A stretch of DNA of 64,000 nt from Lysobacter enzymogenes (GTDB taxonomy: Bacteria > Pseudomonadota > Gammaproteobacteria > Xanthomonadales > Xanthomonadaceae): NCBI RefSeq assembly GCF_900106525.1, contig NZ_FNOG01000010.1:83918-147917 (forward strand), read 5' to 3'. This document shows positions 37,390 through 45,695 of this stretch, one piece after another (the first letter of the stretch is position 1; each line of letters begins with the position of its first letter). The notes below the pieces were generated by a model. The model saw only the letters and a list, made by a program, of their open reading frames with translations. It had not been told where the DNA came from and made no database searches. Both the position numbers and the translations under genes were made by a program.

Positions 37390-38246
37390 CGACGGTCTCC
37401 GTGACGTTGCCGCAGGTAGTCGTCCAGGCCGAGCGCGGGCGCGCCGTTGCGGCGCGGCGTGGCGGCCGGCGTTGCGGCCGGCGCGCCGGCGCGGATTTCG
37501 ACCCGGCCGATGCTGACCTGCACCGGCGCGGGCGCGGCCGGTGCCGGCGCGGCGGGCGCATTGCGCCGCGCGGGGTGCGCGACTGCGGCCGGCGCGGCGT
37601 CGCGAGCGGCCAGGCGCGCGGGTGCGGGCAGCGGCGGCGGCGGCGCGGGTGCGCGTGCGGGAGCGCTCGCGGCCGCGGGCGCCGGCGCGGGCGTTTGCGC
37701 TTGCGCGGGTCGCGGGTCGGCTGCGCTCGCGCGCGTCGCGACGGACGGCGGGCTGCGCAGCGCGGCGGGCGATGGCGTCGCGTCGCGCTGCGGGCGGATG
37801 GTTGGCGCGTCGATCGTCGCGGCGGGCGCGGTGTCGCGGCGCGGCGGCTGCGGCGTTTGGTTCGGCGCTGTCGCGTTTGCGGGCACGGCGACGACGGTTT
37901 CGCGCAGGGTCTGGATCGACTCGATCAGGGTAGCGGGCGCCGGGGTGGGTGCGGGCGTCGTCGTTGCGCGCGGCAACGCAGGCGGCGGGGTGGCGATGTT
38001 GTGCGGGGCGGCCTTGTCGGCTGCAGGTTCGGATACGGGGATCGGCGCGCGCGGCGTCGTGCGCGCCGATTCCGGTTCGAATGCGCGCCGGGTTTCGATG
38101 GCTGCGGCTGCGGTCTGCGTTCCGATCGCTTCGTTCGCTTCGGCCGCCGGTTCCTGCCGCGATTCGTACAACGACGGCCGCCGCCGCTCCAGGACCGGCA
38201 CCTGGCCTTGCGCGCGGCGCACGATGTGGCGCAGGAAGCCGTTCAT
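37386..38246 (-). CDS. Pro/Ala-rich eCIS linker protein with conserved C-terminal motif
   Basis: This 286-aa protein has a short basic N-terminus (MNGFLRHIVRRAQGQ), about 190 residues of low-complexity Pro/Ala/Thr sequence predicted to be disordered, and a C-terminal VQVSIGRVEIRAG followed by LGLDDYLRQRHGDRR. That C-terminal pair of motifs recurs at the end of otherwise unrelated eCIS proteins near the DUF4255 gene. It overlaps both flanking genes by 4 bp. The function is not established; a flexible tether between baseplate or cap and another partner is plausible. Confidence 0.65.
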   Translation of the reverse strand: MNGFLRHIVRRAQGQVPVLERRRPSLYESRQEPAAEANEAIGTQTAAAAIETRRAFEPESARTTPRAPIPVSEPAADKAAPHNIATPPPALPRATTTPAPTPAPATLIESIQTLRETVVAVPANATAPNQTPQPPRRDTAPAATIDAPTIRPQRDATPSPAALRSPPSVATRASAADPRPAQAQTPAPAPAAASAPARAPAPPPPLPAPARLAARDAAPAAVAHPARRNAPAAPAPAAPAPVQVSIGRVEIRAGAPAATPAATPRRNGAPALGLDDYLRQRHGDRR

Positions 38247-39010
38247 GCCTGCACCAGATCGAGATAGAAACGCCGCCGCACCGGCGACAGGTCGAGGATG
38301 TCGCGCTCGCTCCAGGCGTAGTGCCGCGCCAGCGCGTGGACTTGCGACAACAGATCCTGCACCCAGTCGTCGAGTTCTTCCCACAGATACGCGCCGATGT
38401 CGAACGCCGCCGACCATTGGTGCGCGCAGGCCGGGCACTGCACCGCCAGTTGCAGATCGGCGAGCGGGTCGTCCTGGGCCATGCGTTCGCACAGCCGCTC
38501 GACCAGCGCCGGCGGCAGCGGCGCATCGGCGTCGAGTTCACGCCCGCGCCGCTGCGCGCTGAGCACGCAGCGGCGCAGCAGCGCGGCGACCGCGGCGTCG
38601 AGCGCGTCCTCGCCGCCGCGCGCCGGCGGCAGGTGGCGCAGGTCGTCGCTGTCGGGAAGGCGGTATTCGATGCGGTAGTCGCGATACTCCAGCCGCTGCG
38701 GCGCCGGCGGTTGCGGCAGCTCGCGCGGCGGCTCGCCGCACAGCTCGGCGACGCGCAACTGCGACTCCAGCCGTTCGCCGCAGGCAGGGCAGGCCGCGGT
38801 GGTCTGCAGGCGCCCGCCGAACAAGGCCTCGTGCAGCGCGAACAGGCAGGCATCGCGTTGGCCGAGGCTGGCGCGGCTCCACTGCGCCGGATCGGGCTGC
38901 GGCCACACCGCCTGCAACAACCCCAGCGCGCGTTCGTTCGCGCCGAAGCGATGCAGGCGTTCCCAGGCCCCGATCAGGACGTGGTTCCAGTGGCGGGCGT
39001 CGGCGGTCAT
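38243..39010 (-). CDS. T4-type baseplate protein with two zinc-ribbon-like CPAC motifs
   Basis: This 255-aa protein matches the T4 baseplate-like family found next to eCIS sheath and tube genes: MTADARHWNHVLIGAWERLHRFGANERALGLLQAVWP then SLGQRDACLFALHEALFGGRLQ. CPACG at 74-78 and CPACA at 192-196 can together form one zinc site. The central part carries YRDYRIEYRLPDSDDLRHL and the C-terminus WEELDDWVQDLLSQVHALARHYAWSERDILDLSPVRRRFYLDL. It lies 10 bp after the tube gene and probably acts in baseplate or tube assembly. Confidence 0.82.
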   Translation of the reverse strand: MTADARHWNHVLIGAWERLHRFGANERALGLLQAVWPQPDPAQWSRASLGQRDACLFALHEALFGGRLQTTAACPACGERLESQLRVAELCGEPPRELPQPPAPQRLEYRDYRIEYRLPDSDDLRHLPPARGGEDALDAAVAALLRRCVLSAQRRGRELDADAPLPPALVERLCERMAQDDPLADLQLAVQCPACAHQWSAAFDIGAYLWEELDDWVQDLLSQVHALARHYAWSERDILDLSPVRRRFYLDLVQA

Positions 39011-39020
39011 GCGCGCGCGC

Positions 39021-39545
39021 TCAGGCCGGCTCGGTGAAGCTCGGCTCGGCCGGCTCGACCACGTCCGGATCGCGCTCCCAGCCCTCGTTCTCGAGCTTGA
39101 GGTGCTGGATCGCCACCGCGTTGGCGTTGGCGTCCAGGTCCGGCAGCGCCTGGAACTCGGACACCCAGCAGCGGTACACGCGGTAGGCGATGGCGAGCTG
39201 GCCGGCCTCGTTGTAGACCTCGATGATGAGGTCCTTGCGGAAGTCCTTCAGCGAGGTCTCCGAACCCAGCCCGGAACCGTAGTTCCAGACCTTGTTCGCC
39301 CACTGCTCGAACTCCTTGTCGTGGGTGACGCCGCGCTCGAGCGTGATCGCCTCGAACTCGCTGCGTCCCGGGCTCTTGCGGCTGCTGCTGGGGTCGCCGC
39401 CCTCGCGGTGCTTGACCACTTCGGTGGTGCGCTTGAGCGCGCTGACCTTGCTGATGCCGGCCACGTACTTGTTGTCCCATTTGACCCGGAACTTGAAGTT
39501 CTTGTACGGATCGAAGCGCTGCGCGTTTACGGTGAACTGGGCCAT
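39021..39545 (-). CDS. Tail tube protein (gp19/Afp1-like)
   Basis: This 174-aa protein belongs to the T4 gp19-like tube family: FDPYKNFKFRVKWDNKYVAGISKVSALKRTTEVVKHREGGD, then FEAITLERGVTHDKEFEQWANKVW and VYRCWVSEFQALPDLDANANAVAIQHLKLENEGWERD. It forms the inner tube that is driven out on sheath contraction. It is the only tube gene in the operon; many eCIS encode two or three paralogues. The gene sits 31 bp after the sheath gene. Confidence 0.93.
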   Translation of the reverse strand: MAQFTVNAQRFDPYKNFKFRVKWDNKYVAGISKVSALKRTTEVVKHREGGDPSSSRKSPGRSEFEAITLERGVTHDKEFEQWANKVWNYGSGLGSETSLKDFRKDLIIEVYNEAGQLAIAYRVYRCWVSEFQALPDLDANANAVAIQHLKLENEGWERDPDVVEPAEPSFTEPA

Positions 39546-39576
39546 CTCGGTGCTCCCTGGATCGAAGTGGAAGGGC

Positions 39577-41463
39577 TCAGACGTCGATCTGGCCGGCGAT
39601 CTGCTGCAGGCGCAGGACCACGAACTCGGCCGGTTTCAGCGGCGCGAAGCCGACCACGACGTTGACCACGCCCAGGTCGATGTCGTTCTGGGTGGTGGTG
39701 TCCTTGTCGCAGCGCACGAAGTAGGCGTCGCGCGGCGAGCTGCCCTGGAACGCGCCCTGGCGGAACAGGTTGTGCATGAACGCGCCGACGTTGAGGCGGA
39801 TCTGCGCCCACAGCGGTTCGTCGTTGGGTTCGAACACCACCCACTTGAGCCCGCGGAACAGGCTTTCCTCGATGAACAACGCGGTGCGGCGCACCGGGAT
39901 GTACTTGTACTCGTCGGCCAGCTGGTCGGCGCCGCGCAGGGTGCGCGAGCCCCACACCACGCGGCCGCTGACCGGCATCGCGCGCAGGCAGTTGATGCCG
40001 AGCTGGTTGAGCTCGCCGTTCTCCGCATCGGTCAGCGGCACCGACAGCTGCGGCACGCCGACCAGGCTGGCGTCGAGCCCGGCCGGAGCCTTCCACACGC
40101 CGCGGTTGGTGTCGGTGCGGGCGAACACGCCGGCCACCGCGCCGCCGGGCGCGAAGTTCTCCGGCGCGTTGTTGCGCAGCAGGTTGGGCTGGCGCAGGCG
40201 CGGGAAGAACAGCGCGGCGTTGCGGCTCTTGGGATCGGCGAATTCGTCGAATTTGGCCTTGGCGGTGTCCTTGTCCTTCCAGCCGCTGGGCGGGTCGATC
40301 AGGTGGAAGGCGCGGCGCCGTTCGCAGTAGGCGGTGGCCGCCGACAGCACGATCGGCTCGGCGTCGAAATTGGCGCCGTCGTCGGTCTTGTACGGCGGAA
40401 TGCACAGCAGGTTGAACAGGTCGGCCTGCTCCAGCGCGTACAGGCCGAGCTTGAGCGAGAGGCCGTTGTCGGGCAGGAAGCTCTGCGCGTTGAGATGGCC
40501 GCCGTCGCTGGCCGCGGCGTCGGCGTTGGCTGCGGCGGTGGCCGCGGCGGCGAGCTTGGCGTCGCGCGCCTCGCGCAGCGGCTGCAGTTCCGACTCCGGC
40601 GCGCCGGCCTTGACCTTCTGGTCGAGCGCGTCCTGCGCGGCGCTGGTGGCGCGTTCGGCGACGGTGACCGCGTCGGCGGCGGCCGCGATCGAGTTCGGCG
40701 GCGCGCCCTTGACCCGCACCAGCGCCGAGTCCGCGGCGAGGATGCGGTCGATCCGGCGCGCGCTCTCGACCACGGTGAGGTTGAGGTAGGTTTCGCTGGC
40801 GCCGCCGGGCGCGGCGTCGCGCACGGTCAGGTTGAACAGGTCGGTCTTGTTCACGCCCAGCGCCAGGGCGATGTCTGCATTGGGCGAGGCGGTGGTTTCG
40901 CCGCGCAGCTTGCCGCCCCATTTGCCTTCCGAGGCCGCTTCGAGCTTGAGATCGCCCAGCGTCAGCGGCGCGCGCGTCGGCGCGATCGCCGCGGTGGCGG
41001 CCGCGGCCACGCTCTGCGCGGTCGCGCCCTGCAGCTTGGAGGCGTCGTCGGCGGCCTTGGCGATCGCGGCGGCGGCGCTCTTGGCCGGCTCGTCGGTGTA
41101 GGTCGCGGCTTTAGCTTTGGCCGCTGCGGCGGCGGCTGCCGCGTCGTTGCCGTCGGTGGCCGCGGCGACCGCGGCGGCGGCGATGCCGTCCGCGCCGGTC
41201 GCGTACAGGCGCACGATGATCGCCTGGCTGCCGCCGTTGAGGAAGAAATCGCGCACCGCGTAGCCGAGCTGGCTTTGCAGCCACAGGCCGCCGTAGCGGC
41301 GCTCGAAATCGCCGAAGCTGTTGATGACGACGGCCTGGTTCACCGGCCCGCGCACGGCGCGGCCGATGAAGGCGGTGATCGAGGTGGCGACGCCGGTGAT
41401 GGTGCGCACGCCGCTGGGAATTTCCTCGACGTACACGCCCGGGTAGGTGAGCGCAGCTGGCAT
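39577..41463 (-). CDS. Contractile tail sheath protein with Ala-rich insertions
   Basis: This 628-aa sheath protein has the canonical N-terminus (LTYPGVYVEEIPSGVRTITGVATSITAFIGRAVRGPVN) and the C-terminal sheath domain (RVVWGSRTLRGADQLADEYKYIPVRRTALFIEESL, FVVFEPNDEPLW, VNVVVGFAPLKPAEFVVLRLQQIAGQ). Two Ala-rich inserts, about residues 92-160 and 256-318, interrupt the surface-exposed middle domain. The ATG at 41463 has AAGGAGA upstream. It is the only sheath gene, so this eCIS is built from one sheath species. Confidence 0.93.
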   Translation of the reverse strand: MPAALTYPGVYVEEIPSGVRTITGVATSITAFIGRAVRGPVNQAVVINSFGDFERRYGGLWLQSQLGYAVRDFFLNGGSQAIIVRLYATGADGIAAAAVAAATDGNDAAAAAAAAKAKAATYTDEPAKSAAAAIAKAADDASKLQGATAQSVAAAATAAIAPTRAPLTLGDLKLEAASEGKWGGKLRGETTASPNADIALALGVNKTDLFNLTVRDAAPGGASETYLNLTVVESARRIDRILAADSALVRVKGAPPNSIAAAADAVTVAERATSAAQDALDQKVKAGAPESELQPLREARDAKLAAAATAAANADAAASDGGHLNAQSFLPDNGLSLKLGLYALEQADLFNLLCIPPYKTDDGANFDAEPIVLSAATAYCERRRAFHLIDPPSGWKDKDTAKAKFDEFADPKSRNAALFFPRLRQPNLLRNNAPENFAPGGAVAGVFARTDTNRGVWKAPAGLDASLVGVPQLSVPLTDAENGELNQLGINCLRAMPVSGRVVWGSRTLRGADQLADEYKYIPVRRTALFIEESLFRGLKWVVFEPNDEPLWAQIRLNVGAFMHNLFRQGAFQGSSPRDAYFVRCDKDTTTQNDIDLGVVNVVVGFAPLKPAEFVVLRLQQIAGQIDV

Positions 41464-41527
41464 AGCCTTTCTCCTTGCTGGATGCGGTTGGGCGATCGCG
41501 GGACGATCGGTTGCGAAAAGCGGTCGG

Positions 41528-41794
41528 TCATGCGGGCGGCGCGGCGCGGCGCGCCGGGTCGAGGGCGTACAGCGCGGTGCCGTCGGCAAGCCGTCGCCGT
41601 TGCAGCACGCCATCCGCGACCAGGCGCGCGAGCACGCCTTCGATGCGGTGGCGCGCGGTCACGTAGCGCTGGCGCGGCAGCCACCACTCGGCAATGCCGT
41701 CGAGCGTGTCCGACGCGCCGGGATGCCGGTCGAGATAGGCGAGCACCGCGCTTTCCACTTCGCGGTCGTCGCCGACGCTTGCGGTTGTCGTCAT
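41528..41794 (-). CDS. Small winged-helix-like protein, first gene of the eCIS operon
   Basis: This 88-aa protein (DREVESAVLAYLDRHPGASDTLDGIAEWWLPRQ, RIEGVLARLVADGVLQRRRLADGTALYAL) has the length and helix-helix-wing layout of a winged-helix domain. Short proteins with the TLDGIAEWWL motif recur near eCIS and could regulate transcription or bind another eCIS component. The ATG at 41794 has AAGGGGA as ribosome site. It is about 50 nt downstream of the predicted sigma-54 transcription start and 64 bp upstream of the sheath gene. DNA binding is not proven by sequence. Confidence 0.68.
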   Translation of the reverse strand: MTTTASVGDDREVESAVLAYLDRHPGASDTLDGIAEWWLPRQRYVTARHRIEGVLARLVADGVLQRRRLADGTALYALDPARRAAPPA

Positions 41795-41853
41795 GGCCAG
41801 CTTCCCCTTGCGTTGGCGCGGGTTCCGTTCCGGTACATTCCGTTCCCATCACG

Positions 41854-41871
41854 TTGCAATCGCCGTGCCAA
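41854..41871 (-). promoter_or_regulatory. Sigma-54 promoter of the eCIS operon
   Basis: On the minus strand the sequence reads TTGGCACGGCGATTGCAA. It matches the -24/-12 consensus TGGCACG-N4-TTGCA at every defined base, with GG and GC separated by exactly 10 bp. Transcription would start near 41844, about 50 nt before the winged-helix gene, and can read the whole 20-gene operon. The neighbouring gene upstream is a sigma-54 activator. Confidence 0.85.
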
Positions 41872-41966
41872 CTGCAGCGATGCGCGCCAGGGCGGCGAAT
41901 CAAGGGGTTGCGCGCGGGGGACGCGGCGCGCGCTGGGTCGTGTTGCACCCGGTATGCGGCGTGGGT

Positions 41967-42004
41967 GGGTGCGGGGGGACGCAGGGGCGGGTGCGGGGAG
42001 ACGC
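41967..42004. promoter_or_regulatory. Direct repeat upstream of the sigma-54 promoter (possible activator-binding sites)
   Basis: GGGTGCGGGGGGACGC (41967-41982) and GGGTGCGGGGAGACGC (41989-42004) differ at one base and repeat at 22 bp, two helical turns. They lie about 100-135 bp upstream of the -24 element, the usual zone for activator enhancer sites. G-richness of the area makes chance repetition possible. Confidence 0.4.
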
Positions 42005-42155
42005 GTATGCGATGAGGTGCGCGTGCGCGAGTGTTGAAGCGGTGCGTGCGCAGCGTTCGTTCAGCGCGTTGCTTTGGCGGTGGTGCGATGGATTGGTCTG
42101 CTTCGGAGCTGGAATGTGTGGTGGGGTTTAGCGGGGCAGGGCGCTGAAGTCTTTG

Positions 42156-42190
42156 GATCCCCGCGTTCGCGGGGATGACGGTGGTGGGAG
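42156..42190. repeat. REP-like palindrome, ATTCCCGCG family
   Basis: GGATCCCCGCGTTCGCGGGGATGACGGT is related to the ends of the MITE-like element at 61188-61317 (same GCGTTCGCGGG(G/A)ATGACGGT core). It lies between the eCIS operon and its activator gene. Confidence 0.6.
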
Positions 42191-42306
42191 GTCGGCGGGG
42201 CGTGGACGTTGCATGCGGGCGCATGCGTAGCGGCGAAGCGGAAGCGTCGTCGCCAGGACGAACCGCGGGCGCCCGGTCGAAGCGCAAGCGTCAGGGCTGA
42301 GCGAAG

Positions 42307-42344
42307 ACGCCAGATCGAAGCGTGCACGCCAGATCGAAGCGCAG
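42307..42344. repeat. Short 19-bp tandem repeat
   Basis: Two adjacent copies of ACGCCAGATCGAAGCG plus three variable bases, with degenerate copies further left (from about 42262). It sits downstream of the activator gene stop codon. No function is evident; it may be decay of a repetitive element. Confidence 0.55.
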
Positions 42345-42425
42345 GCGTTGCGGCTAGGATCAGGCGCCTGCTCTGTGCACACCCGGCGGCGTCGCGCCCT
42401 GCGGCGCGTGGCCCGCGGCGCGAGC

Positions 42426-43490
<1,065 letters not shown>

Positions 43491-44009
43491 GAGCAGACGG
43501 CTTCTCCAAAGTGCCATCGAAGACCGCGCGCTATCCGCGATCCGGCCGGCCGCGTCGAGTCGGTCCATGACATCAGCCCCTGCTTAGTTCCTAACGCAGC
43601 GGACGGGGCGGGGGCGGCCACCGCCCGTTCGCCGGCCGCGTCCCGTTGCGGGTACGCAGCGCGGCGCAGCATACGCCGCTGGCTGTGCGACTACGGATAA
43701 CGGCGTCACGGTCCCGAAGGGGACACGCTTTGCACCGATCCGCGGTAACACAAGCGTCATCGCGCGTCGTTGCGCGGTCGGCGCAGGCCTGCGGATGCGG
43801 TATGGCGGCCGCAATCGAATCGCTTCGGCTGCATGGCGCGCACTGCTAATGAAAGCGCCGGTCGGCGCTTGGCGAGTGCGTATACGAATCTGCGCCGGCG
43901 TCGGCGGTGGCTTCACTCACCTTCGCTCATTCGCTGCGCCGGCGAAGCGAGCTCCTGCAGATCGTGCCGCGTATCGAAGCGGAAGCCCGTGCGAGGACGG
44001 ACCAGAGTT

Positions 44010-44094
44010 TGTGGGAGGGGCTTCAGCCCGGACGCCCTTGTGTCCGATCGCCGCGGCCTGAGCCGAAAGCGTCGGGACTGAAATCCCTCCCACA
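44010..44094. repeat. Paired REP (GTGG family)
   Basis: GTGGGAGGGGCTTCAGCCC at the left end is matched by the inverse GGGACTGAAATCCCTCCCAC at the right end, enclosing a roughly 45-bp spacer with TGTCCGATCGCCGCGGCCTGAG. A GTGG head followed by a hairpin is REP-like. Confidence 0.75.
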
Positions 44095-44158
44095 CGAGCA
44101 AGATCACCGCCTCGTCCCGTACATCGAGAAGCCAGCCTTCGCGCCGCGGGTCGTCGCT

Positions 44159-44243
44159 TGTGGTAGGGGCTTCAGCCCCGAGGCCTTTGTGTCCGATCAC
44201 CGCGACCTGAGCCGAGGGCATCGGGACTGAAGTCCCTCCCACA
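44159..44243. repeat. Paired REP (GTGG family), second copy
   Basis: The same layout as the copy at 44010: TGTGGTAGGGGCTTCAGCCCC on the left, GGGACTGAAGTCCCTCCCACA on the right, and a spacer with TGTCCGATCACCGCGACCTGAG. The two copies share about 80 percent identity by eye and are 65 bp apart. Confidence 0.75.
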
Positions 44244-44463
44244 TCGGCAACATCGCCGCCCGACATGAACGGTTCCGGACGGCCTCGATGACGGTCCCGC
44301 CCGTCCAGCGCCCGCCCATTGGGGCGCAGGGCAGCGCCGGCCTCCAGCGCAGCGGCGGCCGCGTTCACAGTCTGGGGCACATTTGCGGTGGAACCGCTGG
44401 CGCGGAGCATAAGTGCCGGGGCACACAAGCTGTCGCCCGGCCGTCTGTACGGCGGTCGCGGGC

Positions 44464-44492
44464 TCGGACGCGAGCCTGGAAGGGCTTACAAT
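44464..44492 (+). promoter_or_regulatory. Possible sigma-70 promoter of the rml operon
   Basis: TACAAT at 44487-44492 is a good -10; the -35 at 44464-44469 (TCGGAC) is poor. Start near 44499 would give a leader of about 120 nt that includes the hairpin at 44576-44597. Confidence 0.4.
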
Positions 44493-44575
44493 CGGCGCTT
44501 CGTCGCAGCGGCGACGCGCGATCGGGCGGCGGCGCCGTGCCGGTCGCGCCGCGCGCCGCCGCATGGTTGTTCCAA

Positions 44576-44597
44576 GGCGCCCTTCCAAAAGGGCGCC
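44576..44597 (+). promoter_or_regulatory. Perfect hairpin in the rmlB leader
   Basis: GGCGCCCTT, loop CCAA, AAGGGCGCC: a perfect 9-bp GC-rich stem ending about 7 bases before the AAGGAG ribosome site of rmlB. No T-run follows, so it is not a plain terminator. It could stabilise the mRNA or modulate access to the ribosome site. Confidence 0.5.
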
Positions 44598-44617
44598 ATT
44601 CCCAAGGAGTGTCCTGC

Positions 44618-45670
44618 GTGCCCACCTGGCTCGTGACCGGCGGCGCCGGTTTCATCGGCGGCAATTTCGTTCTCGACGCGGTGCGTCGCGGAGTCAAGGT
44701 CGTCAATCTCGACCTGCTCACCTACGCCGGCAACCGCGACACCCTCGCGCCGCTGGAAGGCGCGGACGGCCATGTCTTCGTCCACGGCGACATCGGCGAC
44801 GCCGCGCTGGTCAAGCGCCTGCTCGCCGAGCACCGCCCCGACGCCATCGTCAACTTCGCCGCCGAAAGCCACGTCGACCGCTCCATCGACGGCCCCTCGG
44901 CGTTCGTGCAGACCAACGTGGTCGGCACCCTGAGCCTGCTGGAGCAGGCGCGCGATTACTGGAAGTCGCTCGATCCCGCCGGCCGCGACGGCTTCCGCTT
45001 CCTGCACGTGTCGACCGACGAGGTCTACGGCTCGCTCGGCGAGAACGGCAAGTTCAGCGAGACCACGCCGTACGCGCCGAATTCGCCGTACTCGGCCTCC
45101 AAAGCCGCCTCGGACCATCTGGTGCGCGCCTTCCACCACACCTACGGCCTGCCGACGCTGACCACCAACTGCTCCAACAACTACGGGCCGTTCCAGTTCC
45201 CGGAGAAGCTGATCCCGCTGGTGATCGCCAAGGCCCTGGCCGGCGAGAGCCTGCCGGTGTACGGCGACGGCATGAACGTGCGCGACTGGCTGTACGTGGG
45301 CGACCACTGCGCGGCGATCGCGCGCGTGCTCGAGGCCGGGCGCGTGGGCGAGACCTACAACGTCGGCGGCGACGCCGAGCGCCCCAACCTGACCGTGGTC
45401 AAGACCATCTGCGCGCTGCTCGACGCGCGCCGCCCGCTTGCCGACGGCCGCGCGCGCGAGTCGCTGATCGCCTTCGTCGCCGACCGCCCGGGCCACGACC
45501 GCCGCTACGCCATCGACGCCTCCAAGCTCAAGAACGAACTGGGCTGGGCGCCGACGCTGACGTTCGAGCAAGGCATCGAGCGCACCGTCGAGTGGTATCT
45601 GCAGAATCAGGCGTGGGTGCAGCGCGTGCTCGACGGCAGCTACCGGCTCGAGCGGATCGGACAGGCCTGA
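44618..45670 (+). CDS. rmlB: dTDP-glucose 4,6-dehydratase
   Basis: This 350-aa cytoplasmic NAD-dependent enzyme makes dTDP-4-keto-6-deoxyglucose, step 2 of dTDP-L-rhamnose synthesis. The nucleotide-binding [11 protein letters not shown] is at the N-terminus, the catalytic [10 protein letters not shown] is near residue 130, and the [14 protein letters not shown] motif carries the active Tyr/Lys. The [11 protein letters not shown] motif is also present. The GTG start at 44618 is chosen for the AAGGAG site 8 bp upstream; the longer frame from 44288 runs through repeats. First gene of rmlBACD. Confidence 0.95.
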   Translation: MPTWLVTGGAGFIGGNFVLDAVRRGVKVVNLDLLTYAGNRDTLAPLEGADGHVFVHGDIGDAALVKRLLAEHRPDAIVNFAAESHVDRSIDGPSAFVQTNVVGTLSLLEQARDYWKSLDPAGRDGFRFLHVSTDEVYGSLGENGKFSETTPYAPNSPYSASKAASDHLVRAFHHTYGLPTLTTNCSNNYGPFQFPEKLIPLVIAKALAGESLPVYGDGMNVRDWLYVGDHCAAIARVLEAGRVGETYNVGGDAERPNLTVVKTICALLDARRPLADGRARESLIAFVADRPGHDRRYAIDASKLKNELGWAPTLTFEQGIERTVEWYLQNQAWVQRVLDGSYRLERIGQA

Positions 45671-45695
45671 GCGGCCCCCAACCAGGAACCAGCGA

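Larger units (their letters stand above)
41795..42425. other. 631-bp intergenic region: eCIS control region plus repeats
   Basis: No credible gene. From left to right on the plus strand it holds the sigma-54 promoter, a G-rich direct repeat, a REP-like palindrome (CCCCGCGTTCGCGGGG, 42160-42175), and a degenerate 19-bp tandem repeat ending in two near-identical copies at 42307-42325 and 42326-42344. The short frames here are low-complexity shadows. Confidence 0.6.
43491..44617. other. 1.1-kb intergenic region between the activator and rmlB
   Basis: No convincing gene on either strand. It contains two paired copies of the GTGGGAGGGGCTTCAGCCC repeat (44010-44094 and 44159-44243), the rmlB -10 element and the rmlB leader hairpin. 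The stretch 43570-44000 shows no recognisable feature. Confidence 0.55.

Noticed and set aside
11123..41794. Prophage or R-type tailocin
   Set aside because: No capsid, terminase, portal, integrase, holin or lysin genes, while the AAA+ ATPase, DUF4255 cap and DUF4157 proteins are eCIS features.
11123..41794. Type VI secretion system
   Set aside because: No TssJ/L/M membrane complex, ClpV or Hcp; the hub and spike are gpD/gpV-like separate proteins.
42262..42344. CRISPR array
   Set aside because: The 19-bp units are adjacent with no unique spacers and degenerate leftward; no cas genes are present.
43570..44260. Several short frames between the activator and rmlB
   Set aside because: They overlap REP pairs, differ in frame along repeats and have no ribosome sites or family motifs.
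44288..44617. N-terminal extension of RmlB from 44288
   Set aside because: It covers the promoter and hairpin; RmlB proteins begin at the Rossmann motif, which follows GTG 44618 at once.
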